Part shown: one piece after another, positions 1 to 12,100 of the stretch | Numbering within the stretch: position 1 is the stretch's first letter | Layout: every line of letters begins with the position of its first letter | Notes under the pieces: generated by a model | Seen by the model: only the letters and a program-made list of their open reading frames with translations | Databases searched by the model: none | What the model was told of the DNA's origin: nothing | Assembly: GCA_914767715.1 (NCBI GenBank) | Contig: OU612073.1 | Location: 12,836,001 to 12,896,000 of the forward strand | DNA from: Membranipora membranacea | Taxonomy: Eukaryota; Bryozoa; Gymnolaemata; Cheilostomatida; Membraniporidae | Direction: 5' to 3' | Length of the DNA: 60,000 nucleotides | Made by a program: the position numbers and the translations under genes

Positions 1-1250
1 ACCACTGGGGTCTGTCAAATCGATTTCACAAATCATATTGCAACAAAAAGTTGTAATTGGTTGAGTTGAAGGACTAAGAATAACTTCCTTCCTACATGGT
101 GTAAATTGACCCTTAGGTTGTTGTCTTTCTTTATGGCTTCTATGAATGACTTTTCCTAATTGCTTCTTTACGTTGAAAAAGTTTTACTTTGGAATTATGG
201 TAATTATTATCCAAATTACTTCCCAATAGATGGATTTAGAAGATGAACTGCTTGGATTAGCTTAGCATTATCTGAATGTCTTCCTCAAAATTCATGTTCA
301 AGAATATTTTCACTAATGTCTTTCAATGAATATCAAGTTCTCATAACTTTCTCAACTGTTATTGTTGAGTCTTAAGCTACTGATGAGTGTATGCAGTTAA
401 ATTTTTGAAAAAATGTGTTGACAATGCTATAAAAAATGGTGTGGGCGTAAATCCTTCTTCAGTGCGTCCCTGCCTGCCAACAGAAGCGCTTTTGTTTTAA
501 GTATCAAGTTTGGAATTTCCTTTTGATGTCACTAATATCAAGTTAAAATGTGAAGTGGTGGGAAACTATGGAAAAAAACCATCCCGCTCATCTCACATAA
601 CACCATCACCCATCCTCATGAAAGTATAAATTAAATACCAAATCACCCATGACTCATACAACAGAGTTTGATATACATGTCAGACTTGTTTATCAAAGCC
701 CGATCCAGAAGAAATTCTATAAAGTGACTAACTAGTCAACATTAAGTGTTGATGCATTAAAAATAACCCAAATTTTGCATCTGAAAAGTATTGATTCAGG
801 TTAAACCAACTGATCGCAAGCAAACAGCTCTCCTGCCTATCTGAAGCTTTTATGTTCAGCTATTTAGGAGCTCGACAGCTTCCAAAAGATTTTTGATAAT
901 ATGATTATATTTGGATCTGTCATTAGCTTTACCTTTACCTTTTAAGTCACTATGAAAGTTGTATATTATATGGGTAGAAAACTCCAAAGTGTAGCAACAT
1001 TTTTTGCGACAAGTTATCTTTCAATATTGTTATAACACGTATTTTCAGTTTACTTCATCTAAACCTGAGTTTTCTTTTTTGATGATAGTCTGAAAGATTA
1101 AAATTGCATCACACTTTTTCTACAATTGGTGATTAAGTTGTGGAGATCTAAATCTAGAGCGATAGATTTGTTGTTCTTCCTGCCCCCTCCTTTAACCTTC
1201 TTTCCCAGATTATTCACAGTTGAGTTATCTAATCTCCTATATTATTTTAG

Positions 1251-2752
1251 AGGGCATAAGTGTCTAGCATCCCTGATGTACAAACTGGATACTAAACCAA
1301 ACATACTGAGAGAAATACTAAGTTCTGCAGGTCTTCATACCAACCATATTGACCAGGTAATGATCACCGATCTTTCCACTAAACAGAGGTTTCACATGCG
1401 AAAAAAAACTATTTCTTTGTTGCATACTATGGAAATTTGTTAAAAGTTCCTGATTGTGATAGATTAATACCTCAAAATTTACTACTTTCAATCCAATCCT
1501 TGTATCGTATCAAGCAATAGACATCTCATCACAATTTTACAACATTGAGATGAGAAAACTATCATTCCAGTCTGCCAGTAAGCAACACTGTGTTTTGTAA
1601 GAATCCACTACATACATGCGATGTTTTCTTTCTTGATTATCTATAAGGCTGTGAAGCATGTGGAGTTGCTTCCACGTGTGACAGTGTCAGTTAGCCTGAG
1701 AGGCAGATGGAAGAACACACCAGCAGATAAGGGTACGGAGGAGCGACTCATACAGATACACACAAACAGACAGAGCTCAGGCAAGAGAGATGATAACTGG
1801 CTTCAGGTGGCTATGGAGGAAGAATATACACTAGTCGTAAACCTGAGAAGGATCAACAAAGTCAGGGTAATGTAGTCTTAGAAAATTATCAATTGGATTT
1901 GTTTCAGCTATAAGGTATTTCATCGGTGGCGGTGGTTATGGAAACCACAAGCGCTGAATTGTGCCACAAACTAAACCTTAACTTGGCTGAATGATGTCAT
2001 TAGCACATTCTCAGTCTTTTTTTTTCAAATCAGTGGCGTTGACAATTTGAGATGGTTGATTTCTATAGCAAGTGGAGTTCAAGCCTTCATATTTATTGAT
2101 GGACAACAGACAGATTGCTCTTGCTGTCAAATAAAATATAAATCCCAATCAGCGTTGTGATAGCACCTGTTAGGTAAAAGTCATTGTGATACTTGTTCAC
2201 TTTTTATTTTGAATGTTTTTAGAGGGCACCTGGGGACACCAAGGCTATGACAACAGCATGGCCTAAACCAAAAGATGAGGGCTGGTTCCTAGTCCTGGGA
2301 CACAGGGAGAGTGGTGAGCTGTGGGCTCTAAAACGTGTCTCTTATGTGAGGGGACAACTCAGCGCTTCTGTAGCTTTTGTTGGACCTGAAACTGAAGGTG
2401 AGGGTAAATATCTATTTGTTAGTATCATGCGATAAAGACACTCTCAACTCTCATTAGAATTTTGATTTAATATGAGTGATTTTTTGGATACTCTGGATGC
2501 ACTTGAGTAACCCTCCATTGACAATAGCATAAGTTCTGCGGCCTTCTTTTCTCTGTCACATCCAGGACCAAATTGTGTAGATAAAAGTGAATATTTAAAA
2601 TCATTTTAAACTTATTTCCAGGGCGTCAAATCTTCACTCTGTATTTGATGAGCGATTCATACATCGGACTGGACCAGCAGTTTGATCTGCACCTCGATAT
2701 GAAGTCTATGAATTTACCTGTCACTGCTACTGGGGCCGAGTCTGCTGACTGA
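1251..2752 (+). CDS. ASCC3: ASCC3 C-terminal exons (activating signal cointegrator 1 complex subunit 3), partial
   Basis: ASCC3 is a Ski2-like 3'-5' DNA/RNA helicase of the ASC-1 complex, acting in alkylation repair and in ribosome-collision quality control. Four exons are visible: 1251-1356, 1648-1866, 2223-2397 and 2622-2752. All have AG/GT borders and compatible phases, and they give 209 C-terminal residues ending at TGA 2750-2752. They cover the end of the second Sec63 domain. Recognisable blocks are KRDDNW, KDEGWFLVLG, the ALKRV segment, and the closing LYLMSDSYIGLDQQFD strand, which closely follows the vertebrate protein's end (about 2,200 residues in total). The tail after LHLDM is short and unlike the vertebrate one. 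The helicase cassettes must lie upstream of the window, because no earlier exon could be recognised in 1-1250. The family assignment is from remembered conservation; splice sites were read directly. Confidence 0.9.
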
Positions 2753-2879
2753 GGTGTCACTATGAATCTATCTGGACTTCAGCAAGAACCGCTACAAGAT
2801 CATCACTACGATTAGTATAGAGAATCTTCTAGTGATCAGAAACAACAGCTGAATAATGACTAAAATATTATAACAGAAA

Positions 2880-2885
2880 AATAAA
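2880..2885 (+). promoter_or_regulatory. Poly(A) signal of ASCC3
   Basis: AATAAA lies about 130 bp after the ASCC3 stop codon, in an A-rich stretch. It is a canonical polyadenylation hexamer at a plausible distance. Confidence 0.55.
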
Positions 2886-5450
2886 TAATGAACATTAAAA
2901 CACATTTTGTGATATCATATTGTTACGTGTTATCATTTTATAATGGTGATGGTGGAATATATTAGTTATTGAGGGTGAACTGGCTGTATTTGCCTTCTTG
3001 TATCCTGTTGGTCTTTCACTGCTGAAGGTCAAAGCTTAATGTATCTTTGTGGATGTCTGATTATTGCGGCCATTGTGTTTAACCAATGAATTCTCCCTTC
3101 ATTGGTTTGACACTGAGAATATTTGCTTCGATTTATCAGAAAAAACAGTTTTTTGGAGAAATGTTCATCTTTTTTATGTTTACTCTTACATATGGGATAA
3201 AGATAATAAAGATATTATGCATCTATCTTATGGCTGAGTGAGATTTTGTCTTAAAGGCGTCGTTTAAATTTCCTTTCTCTCCTGGCCTTCTGAAATTAAC
3301 TTTTCTATACAAATTAGGCCTGATATCACAGTTTTTAAAATGACAACTTGGGTATTGAGTTTAATTTCATACCACCATGCTGCTTCTCTCCCTCAAAGGA
3401 TACAATCGACTTCAATCACTACCACTCACCGTACATGGATTTGTTTTCTTAAATAAGAAATCTTTCAAATAACTGCAATTTGATTCGTTAAGAAACTATT
3501 AAATAATATCGTATTCCTACTTTCTTTTTGCTGTGTCCAAGCTTGGTAGGCTTTAAGTCATATAGGAGGACAACTCCTCAAAAACATTACAAATTTATTT
3601 ACAAAAATCGTCCAAGTATAAATTCTCATTAAAGACAGTCAGGAGTGGTAGAGACAAAAATAATTGGCGTGAGTTGCACATTGCAGTTTTCTGGTGCCAT
3701 CTGCTTATCTTTAGTGATTGCAGTGTTCCTGTGGTAACAAAAGATAGTTGAGAAAATCAGATTGAGATTATTGTAGATGGCGTCTTGTCTAGGTTTGTTA
3801 TTAAATTTAATGAAAGTAACTGTTCCTTTTTTTCTCTTGATTTGTACGATGGAAGACAACTTGTAACCACAACATGTGAAATGCAAGGAATACCCCGCAT
3901 TCCTGCATACCCCGCATTCTTAAATTACTGATTGTCCATTTATTGGTTGAAAGAAGCAACCTCACTTATCTGAAAACAATTTGGGCGAGAGAAAAGCTTG
4001 ATACAAACCACCCTGCTACAAACATGTAGGTAGTCGTGTCCGAGGCAAGCTGGAAAACATCGAAACAACACCATGCAGCCTACAGGTGTAGAGAGCCTGC
4101 TGTGTCAGTGGTAAGTTACGAATAAACAAAAATATAAATTTTTAAACAGTGGGCAGAATTGGTTAGCTACCACTCATGTTAATTGTCTATTCATATTGTC
4201 GCCATCATTATGTTGCTGCACTGAATTAGATTCTTCTCTTAGAATGGAAATAGTATCATAGCGTTATACGGTTAGGACACTAAACACAGAGACCCATCTG
4301 ACTGTTATCTGATTGGCTGTCCCTAGTAGCATGAATAATTAGCCTGAGAAATTGTCTTGTTTACAAAATTGCAAACAGTAATTATACCCCTACAGTGTCG
4401 ATGATTAGGGCATTTCTAGATTGCTACTAGGGACTGGCTATTTTTGCAAGCCCTTTGTTTTGCAAAAGAAAGCTAATGATGCTATTCCAGATATGTAATT
4501 CAATGTGTTGCTGTTATAACTGAAACTAGCAGTTTTAGGATGACCGGTCTGACTCAACTTGTTACAATCAAAAAAATAAGCTCACCTTAAATCACTGTTA
4601 CAAATATCTAACTTGAACAAGCAATATCAGTCTCATGAGTATACATGTTGTACAGTAAACATCCATAAGTAGAATCCATTTCTCAATCTCGCTTTCCCAA
4701 TCTCGCTTTCTCTTTTTTTTCTTTTCTTTTTGTATTGTCCTACTTTCTGTTTTATTGTCTTTTTGTTTCTTTTCTTAAGGATCCATAATATGGTAGGTTA
4801 ACTATAAGAATGTAGTTGAGACAAAGGTATAATAAGATTCCTTAGTACTAAATATGATCTGTTTGCCGCTAAATGACTGACTGGTTTTTGGCTGAGTCAT
4901 GTTATTGATACCTGGATATTGATACTATATGTAAAATGGGAGTTGCCTTCACTTTATGTGATGCGAGGCAACTCAACAGTAATAATATGTGATAGCTATT
5001 AGAATTTCGCTTCGATACAGCAACAATACTGTCACTTATTTTAGCCGGTCAATATTCATGAATAATTATAATAACATTCAACATTCAACATTCAACATTC
5101 AACATTCAACATTCAACAGTGCTTGTACCCTCATAATCATGTTCAATGATCATTGCCACCTGCACCATTATGTGTTGCGCTATGTACTGTACTGTCGTTA
5201 TCTACTACTACTGCTATTAGAAATGTAGCCCAGCACAACATAGAATAAGATACTGAACAAACAGGTAAAGTTAGCTTTCTGGTATGCATGGTTTACAGAT
5301 GCAATAGAGTGAGGAGGCAAAGCAGATGGTGACAACAATACTGTGGAAAAGAATTATGGAGTAAAAGTCTATATCCGTCTCCATCATAGCGGGTGAACAA
5401 GCTAACTGTGAGTGAAATAATAAACCAATATCTTTGTTCTTCAATTGAGT
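2886..5450. other. Gene-free interval downstream of ASCC3
   Basis: I see no exon chain with splice signals on either strand. The interval is AT-rich, with a pyrimidine-rich tract at about 4680-4780 and a heptamer microsatellite at 5069-5118. Confidence 0.5.
5069..5118. repeat. AACATTC heptamer microsatellite
   Basis: About seven near-perfect tandem copies of AACATTC. A short ORF runs through it as a repeated NIQHSTF peptide, which is a by-product of the repeat. Confidence 0.85.
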
Positions 5451-5512
5451 AGGAGATGAGTCAGTTGGTCAGAGCACTGGGCTTTTAGCGTGCTAGTGCT
5501 GTCTAAGATCCT
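5450..5512 (+). repeat. tRNA-derived SINE head (fragment)
   Basis: The segment GTAGGAGATGAGTCAGTTGG followed by TCAGAGC resembles a tRNA 5' half with a Pol III A box. It is related to the SINE head at 57.9 kb; both share an AGAGC...TTTAGCG layout. The B box is replaced at about 5512 by the start of a foldback-MITE end, so the unit is chimeric or interrupted. Confidence 0.6.
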
Positions 5513-5630
5513 GGGGCTGGTTTCATTTAGGAGGCGGCTAAATGTCGGCTATGTTGTATTTGGCAAACATTTAGCTGAGCGTTAGCCAGATTTTAGCAGC
5601 CACTTATCCACGATTCAATTAGCCCCTGAA
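5512..5630. mobile_element. Half-copy of the 26-kb foldback MITE family
   Basis: Begins GGGGCTGGTTTCATTTAG, nearly identical to the terminal repeat of the foldback element at 25758-26484. It shares the GGCTAAATG, TTAGCTGAG and GCAGCCACTTA blocks, ending near ATTCAATTAGCCCC, which matches that element's centre. It appears to be one arm only. Confidence 0.6.
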
Positions 5631-6063
5631 TTTTGGGTCAAAAACCCACTGGCTACTGGCTGCCGGCCGCTGGCCACTCGTTAAAGGGCCAAGTTAAAGC
5701 AAAGTCTTGGAACCTCCCCTAAACTGAAGTGTTACCCAGCTTAGAGTCAGCAATTACCTTGAGTTTTGCATCGCGTAATGCACAAAGCTGATGCTGCCCA
5801 GCACATTATTTGCTACCCATTAATGCATTACTGCGAAACCTTGGTTGCCCTTTAAGTACTCGCAGTAGCAAAATTTTGTAGATAGTTCAAACAAAAGTTT
5901 AGTCTAGCTAACATTGACTCAACCCTCTTTATGCTGTAGTCTCCTACCTCAGCTAGCAAAAATTACGCATTATAGTTTGAACCTAGACTTACCCATTAAT
6001 GCACGGCTGCGAAACCTTGATTGCCCTTTAAAAACACAATCACCACTTCCAAACAAAGGACAC

Positions 6064-6830
6064 TACATGAGTGGTGGTAAGTAACGTAATTGAAATGAGA
6101 TTTTAGACGACTAAATTACAGTAACCTCTTCAATGTAATGGATATTCACGCCGATTCTTCCCTTGTTTCAGAGTAACTCGGAGTTAGTTTAAAGTCATAA
6201 TAATGTCCGTTAATATCATCAGTACTATCTCTAAGGTGTTGTGATAGATAACACCTTAGATAATATTAATAAATACGGCTAACTACGATAAAACCCTACC
6301 CTAGAGGGGTAATACAGCAAAAACAGCCATTTTCCCTGCATTGGAGAGTCACACAATTACGCATGACTGCAAATGTGCTCCACTCCCTCTCATACCATTT
6401 GATGATGAAGAGAGGGAGGGTTGAGCTGGCCGAAAAGACCTGATATGATATGCAGTGTCATCACAAGCAAACATGGAACAATACATTGAATGGTAAGTTA
6501 CATGAAGAAAATGAAATTTTAGCCGGCTAAATTACAGTAACACCCTTCAATGTCATGTATATTCACACCAATTCTTCCCCTGTTACAGCGACAGTGTTGA
6601 TTGACCCCCCACCCCCTCTCGCTCTCGTATCATTTTATGATACAGTATGGGAGGGTTGAACTGGCAAAAAGTTCTGATATGATATGCAAAGTTATCTCAA
6701 GCAAACATAGGACCCTGCATTGAATGGTAAGTAACATGAAAAAGATGAGATTTTAGCCGGCTAAATTACAGTAACACTTTTCAATGTCATGTATATTCAC
6801 ACCAATTCTTCCCCTATTTTTCAAAAAGAG
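6064..6830. repeat. Array of about 237-bp degenerate units
   Basis: The block starting GGTAAGT and running through TTTTAGCCGGCTAAATTACA, CTTCAATGT and ATTCTTCCC occurs at about 6070-6172, 6491-6590 and 6727-6820. The last two copies also share upstream sequence (GAGGGTTGA, GATATGATATGCA, CAAGCAAACAT), giving a unit of roughly 237 bp. No coding potential is seen. Confidence 0.75.
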
Positions 6831-9020
6831 TTGGACAAGAGATTACTAGTCACTAACAGAGATTTGAGGTTGACAAAAGGATCGTCAATTTCATTACACC
6901 CAAATCTCTAATGTGCTATGGATACAGCTTTAAAGACCTACTCTAGAAAGTGAGCGAGCAAATTAACTTACTAGGTCACGAAAGTTAATGGTAATTAACA
7001 TAAACAAAATAATACTTTGACTGACGCTTTACTCTAGGTATTGTAGAGATGTGCTGTAGTTTTGAGTTGAGCTGGGTGATAACTTGGCTAATTGAAGTCA
7101 ATTAATTTAGTCATCTCCCCGATAGAGACCAACCCTCCCCTGATCCGCTGTGCAGTAATATATATATAGTTTATCTGAGAGGATAGTTCTAGCCTTGATG
7201 AATGATAAATGTATAGTAATTGTAAGTAGATATATTGGTCTAACATATAGCATTATCTAACATAATATTTTTCATCCCCCCAACTGTCCCATCCATTCGT
7301 ATGTCATTTTTTTTCCAGACGTCATAGTCCAGTCCTGAACGTACGGTTAAAAACTATTGATATCTGGAGGTTGACAAAAACAGCGTTTTCTGCCTCATTT
7401 CCTCCCTAAAATGACACAACGTCATTGAATCAAGTTTTTGTTCAGGTATTCATTTTCAGTAGCTTGGCAGCTTTCCAACGGTATATGATATGTTGATATT
7501 CGGATCGGTCTTTGACATTACCTTAATGCTATCAATAATGAATCAGTTCAGTGCTGAGAGTCAAATTCTGTATAGTAAGACTGTTTAGAGCCAGCATCTT
7601 TAATTACAATCATCTGATTGCTTAATCTAGGAAGTCAGATATACAGTTTTTGAGGCCACATTGTTGAGTGGGTGTTCTATTTGGTACATGTTTAATTGAT
7701 AAGATCCGATGACTCAATGTCACAAAATGATGCAGCATTTTACAAAACATGATCATATCAGGTATTGGCAATGCATTCTATGGTTAATGCCATCAAAAAC
7801 ACCCGTAAACCACCCTGACCTACTTTATACCAGAGTGATTCATCACTTAAAAGTTTGTTTATTTGGATAATCTGTAATGGTCATTAATGTGATTCAGATT
7901 TATGTTTGATAAATCTATAAGGAGATCAATAAACCAGTTTACCAAAAATTGTTTCATGGAAATTTTTTAATTAAGTTTCTGCAATAACTAAATGATAATT
8001 GATAAAATTATTTCAAAAATGATAAAAACGCAGCGATGTGGTCTGTTAGTCCATGCATGAGAGCCAAGACTAGAGGGGCGACCACCCAATTGAAGTAAAC
8101 TGAGGTCAACCCGGCTCGCCCAGATAACCAGGGGAACCCACACCACCGATGACACCTACCCATCACCCTCCCAGCCGATCGAATACTTTCACTGAATGGA
8201 ATTCAGCGCAATGACCTCATACTACTGTAATGAAGTTGGACATACGGATATGATGTTAACATAGACTCAATAATTTAATATTATGTTTATGGATGTTAAT
8301 AATACCTTTTGGCTGATGAGTGCGGGCATTAGCCCCCTTCTCAGGCACTAAACAATCTCGTGAAAACTGCAGAAATTACAGCTCCTTGACTGCAAAGTTA
8401 CCTTACCCATTGTTAGTCAATTTTTCACAATAATCTAAATTAAAAGTGAAACAATTTGGATCTACATCAACTATGATGGAGTTTTGTCAGCATTTCCCTG
8501 TGGGAGGTTGACTGTGCTTGGTAACTCATGACACTGATGTGGAAACTGTGGCACTTCAATGCCAGCCAGTGGCTTCGAGCAAACTAACAGGACTGTATAG
8601 TGCCTCACTAACAAAAGTATCCTATATAGAATATAATGAAAAAATATAATGTGAAAATATTATTGAGAGCTTTATGTAAATAATTTCAACCACAGACTAG
8701 AAATGATGGGCCATCAGCCTGGAGGTAATTTAGACTTTCTGATTAAGACAAGACCAGTTGAGAAGGGAAAATAACAGGATGGTAAAACCAATGCTTAGGC
8801 AATTAGTTAAACGGCTTGTCATAAAAATGACAATTATTACTGCTCCCCAACCACATAAGCACTTCCATTGGTAATTACGTTCTCTGTCCTATGATGAGAG
8901 ATGAATATCATGTTAACTCATCCAGAACAGAACACTAGGCTCGACAAGTTTAGCGCTGCAACACAGTAATAGAAATCTAGACCTTAGTTGTGTGTAGATT
9001 TCTTCAGCGGCTGCTTGCTT
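6831..9020. other. Gene-free interval before the SUEL-lectin gene
   Basis: No supportable exon. Part of it (about 7440-7530, around CAGCTTTCCAACGG) resembles stretches near 855-930 and 16380-16445, suggesting an old dispersed repeat. Confidence 0.4.
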
Positions 9021-9029
9021 TACATCTCG

Positions 9030-9036
9030 TATAAGG
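9030..9036 (+). promoter_or_regulatory. Possible TATA element of the SUEL-lectin gene
   Basis: TATAAGG lies about 100 bp before the start codon at 9134. The position would suit a short 5' UTR, but the match is imperfect and isolated. Confidence 0.3.
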
Positions 9037-9133
9037 AAATTAAAAGTGATAGACAGGATTCTCATCTTTTCTGACACAGCAGAAAACAGAGGGAAGAAGA
9101 CTCTCTGCTAACAAACTTGAGTATAGTTAGATC

Positions 9134-12100
9134 ATGGAGAGCTATCGCGTCGCAGCGCCGTTGGTGGTCATTGTTCTATCACTTATCACAGGAACGACTG
9201 GGCAGATTCCGCGTAAGTAACATTAACAAGACCTGATTTGTTTATTGTAATGCTTTGTATGATATTGTAAAATGGCATTCTTTCCCCCCCCCCCCACCCG
9301 TATTCAATTATCTGGAGCGTTCACTGAGATCAGGTATATGATGACTTATGACAGATAGACCCTGAATATGACATACGTACTCGATCTTCCTGAGGGCTCC
9401 AGGTGTAGGTCGCATAGTGGTAATTTTCATATCATGCATTGCCGTTTTCTGCGGAAATCGATGTGGTATTATTATGGAATCGGACCTTGGAGAATTGGGA
9501 AAGTTAGCCATGGTCAGTCATAACATCAAGTGATCTGTCTAGGTTTTTACAGCTACATTGAAACAGAGTACAGCCATCAAGATACACGGATGCTTCTAAG
9601 GTAGATGTGTGTGGAAATCTCGGCCTCACATTCCGATTTAGATCTGATCTAACCTAGCATTGTCACAAATAAGAAAAAGTAGCCGCGTGACAAGGCCTAA
9701 CTTATATTACCCTATAGGAGTTTAATTTAGCTAGAGTTTGATTTCGCTATCTGGACCTGGTACTAAATTTCACTATTACTAAATTTCGCTAGTAGGCTTA
9801 CTAGTAACAATTTAAAAAAAATGTCTAAGCTGGGATTCGAACCCAGGGCATAAATCTCCATCTGATTGCAAGACAGACACCTAGACCACTACGCCACGCT
9901 GGCTGTCTTGATAAGGTATGGTGTATTCCTGTATAATTGTTTTATTGTTTATGAAACTATGGTGAGTGAGTTTAATTTAAGATACACTAAATTTCGCAAC
10001 CTAGGCAACAACCCGAAAAGCGAATCCTAAATGCCCGAAAACTAAACTCCTATAGGGTACCACTGAAGTAAAGTTGGTTTTTTTTGTGTGTAACTTTGCA
10101 ACTTTGTTATTGGTTGCCTTGTGCAGTTTTATGGAGTTTTTCGACAGGCAGGCTACAAATAAGGGGGTTTACTCCACATACTGGAAACATTAGACAGCTA
10201 AAACCTGAAAAAGGAATTAATGAGCAATATAACTGCATACCAGGAAGCTGGCAAGCTAAATTAGTCCCATTATTAGACAAATTAAACTGATGTTGCTGGA
10301 GATATTTTATTATAATGTATAAGATGATGTGATAAACATGGTGAGGCTGAATCACTTACCACACAACAACCTGAAAACTAGCAATAACTCAGCCCAACGG
10401 ACCAGCCTGGGCAGTCTGTCGGGGGTCCGCCCGCCTCCCCGCCCAGGCTACAAACGGACCATTACTCGGTATCAGGTACAACTTCTCAAAGTAGTACCCA
10501 GCAGGATGCCCTGGATACCCCGGTACCTGTAGCGAAAAAATAACAAATGATTGGGCTTGATTCTAGAGGCACATATAGCAAGGGTTTAAATCAAAACTTT
10601 TTGTGTAGCAGAGTCCGCCAGTACAATACGCAGTTTGTGTTGTGTTTGTCACGGCTGGTGATAGAATGGGTATGCTGTCAGTTAAGCAACAAAACTTGGC
10701 ATGTGAGATCTGCAGGATTCATGCAGGCGTCATAGAGAACCACACAACGTAGACCAAGCGCAAACAACACAGTTCTCTGATAACTCACACTTATAGTGTC
10801 AGTGAAAACTACCTGTTTTGTAGGGTACCCGGCCATAATGCCATGGTCAAAATGCCATTGGGACAAAATGCCATTGCCATAAAGCCAGTGCCATAATGCC
10901 ATGGCCATAATGCCATAGGTCATAACACCACTGCACAATATACCAATGCCAAAATATCAGTTGTACAAAACGCCAGTTGTGTCAAAATACCAGTGGATAT
11001 AAAGCCAGATTGGACATAATACCATTTGGGACTACATACCATATCCCAAAATACCATTGCCAAAATGCCAAAATATGTAACCAAAGGAGATCAAGCCACG
11101 TTGAATTTTTTTTGTTAGTCACATTACAGCTGCGGGTTGCTCGATCAGAGTAGGAGGTGGTTCAGCTGGTTAGAGCCATCTCCTTCACTGTTCAAGCCTC
11201 GAATTTTCTACATTTGAATTCTTTCTCTGGGGTTTGTTGGGCCCCATTGTACTGAAGGCTAGTGTGTGTTGCAGAAATTGCAGCCAAATATTGCGCCGCC
11301 AAGTCGCCAACTCTGTGGGTTATGGCAAATTAATTGACTCTTTAAATTTGACAAACTTTATGTCTTAGCTTGAAGGGTTTTGACTGGTCTTGTCTGATGC
11401 TATTACCGGCGTCATGAAGGCTAGCATGATTGCACTCTGGCCCTGCCCAGACTCCCGGTATGAACTTTTTGAACAAGCCTATGCAATTGCTTAACAAGGA
11501 CCTCTCTCCTCGCTTGTCATTGGTTTTAATAAACTCAAGTTTGTTGGATCAGGCGTTGTATTCATGGTTTGTCATATTTAAAATATTTTGAATTGTGTAT
11601 GAATTTACCAGTTGCACTGCGCGTCCATCTAATGCCAAATGAGTAATTCTTTTCACCCCGAATACACTCTCATTTGCGTGGAGAGGAGTTTTTCCGAAAC
11701 TTTGATTTTGAATTTAGAATTGAAATGGGCCTGTAATTATTACATCTACTCTCATCTCCCTTATTAAAAGTCAGCTTTACGCAAGCAATTTTTAAGCACT
11801 TAGGGAGAATCGAGGTTTTTACCATCAGGTTGGCTAAGTAGGTTATAAGTGGTGCCAGGGATTAACTATTATCGTTTAGTGCTTGCATGTTGATATATTC
11901 AATGACTTTCAGATTGACAGTGGACTCAGTTTCAGTATAAGAGAATTCAGCTGCAACAAGAGTATATAAATTTTAGGAAAATATTTAGAAAATATAGTTG
12001 CGTTGATTCGAAGACTTTCGGCCAGATTATTACCAACATTGATGAAAAGAATTATTAAATTTATCAGCTACGGAAATGCTCTGATCACCATCATGGTCTA

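Noticed and set aside
1-1250. Further upstream ASCC3 exons
   Set aside because: I looked for peptides matching the preceding Sec63 and helicase region and found none with splice borders. It is probably one intron.
9826-9905. Functional tRNA-Ala(TGC) gene
   Set aside because: The D arm and acceptor stem pair poorly, the anticodon stem has a mismatch, and the segment is part of a repeated TIR element.
10678-10938. Open frame rich in GIMAMALWHW-like peptides
   Set aside because: It is a translation of the AATGCCAT tandem repeats in the foldback arm; the same peptide type appears on the inverse arm at 14609-14905. Not a gene.
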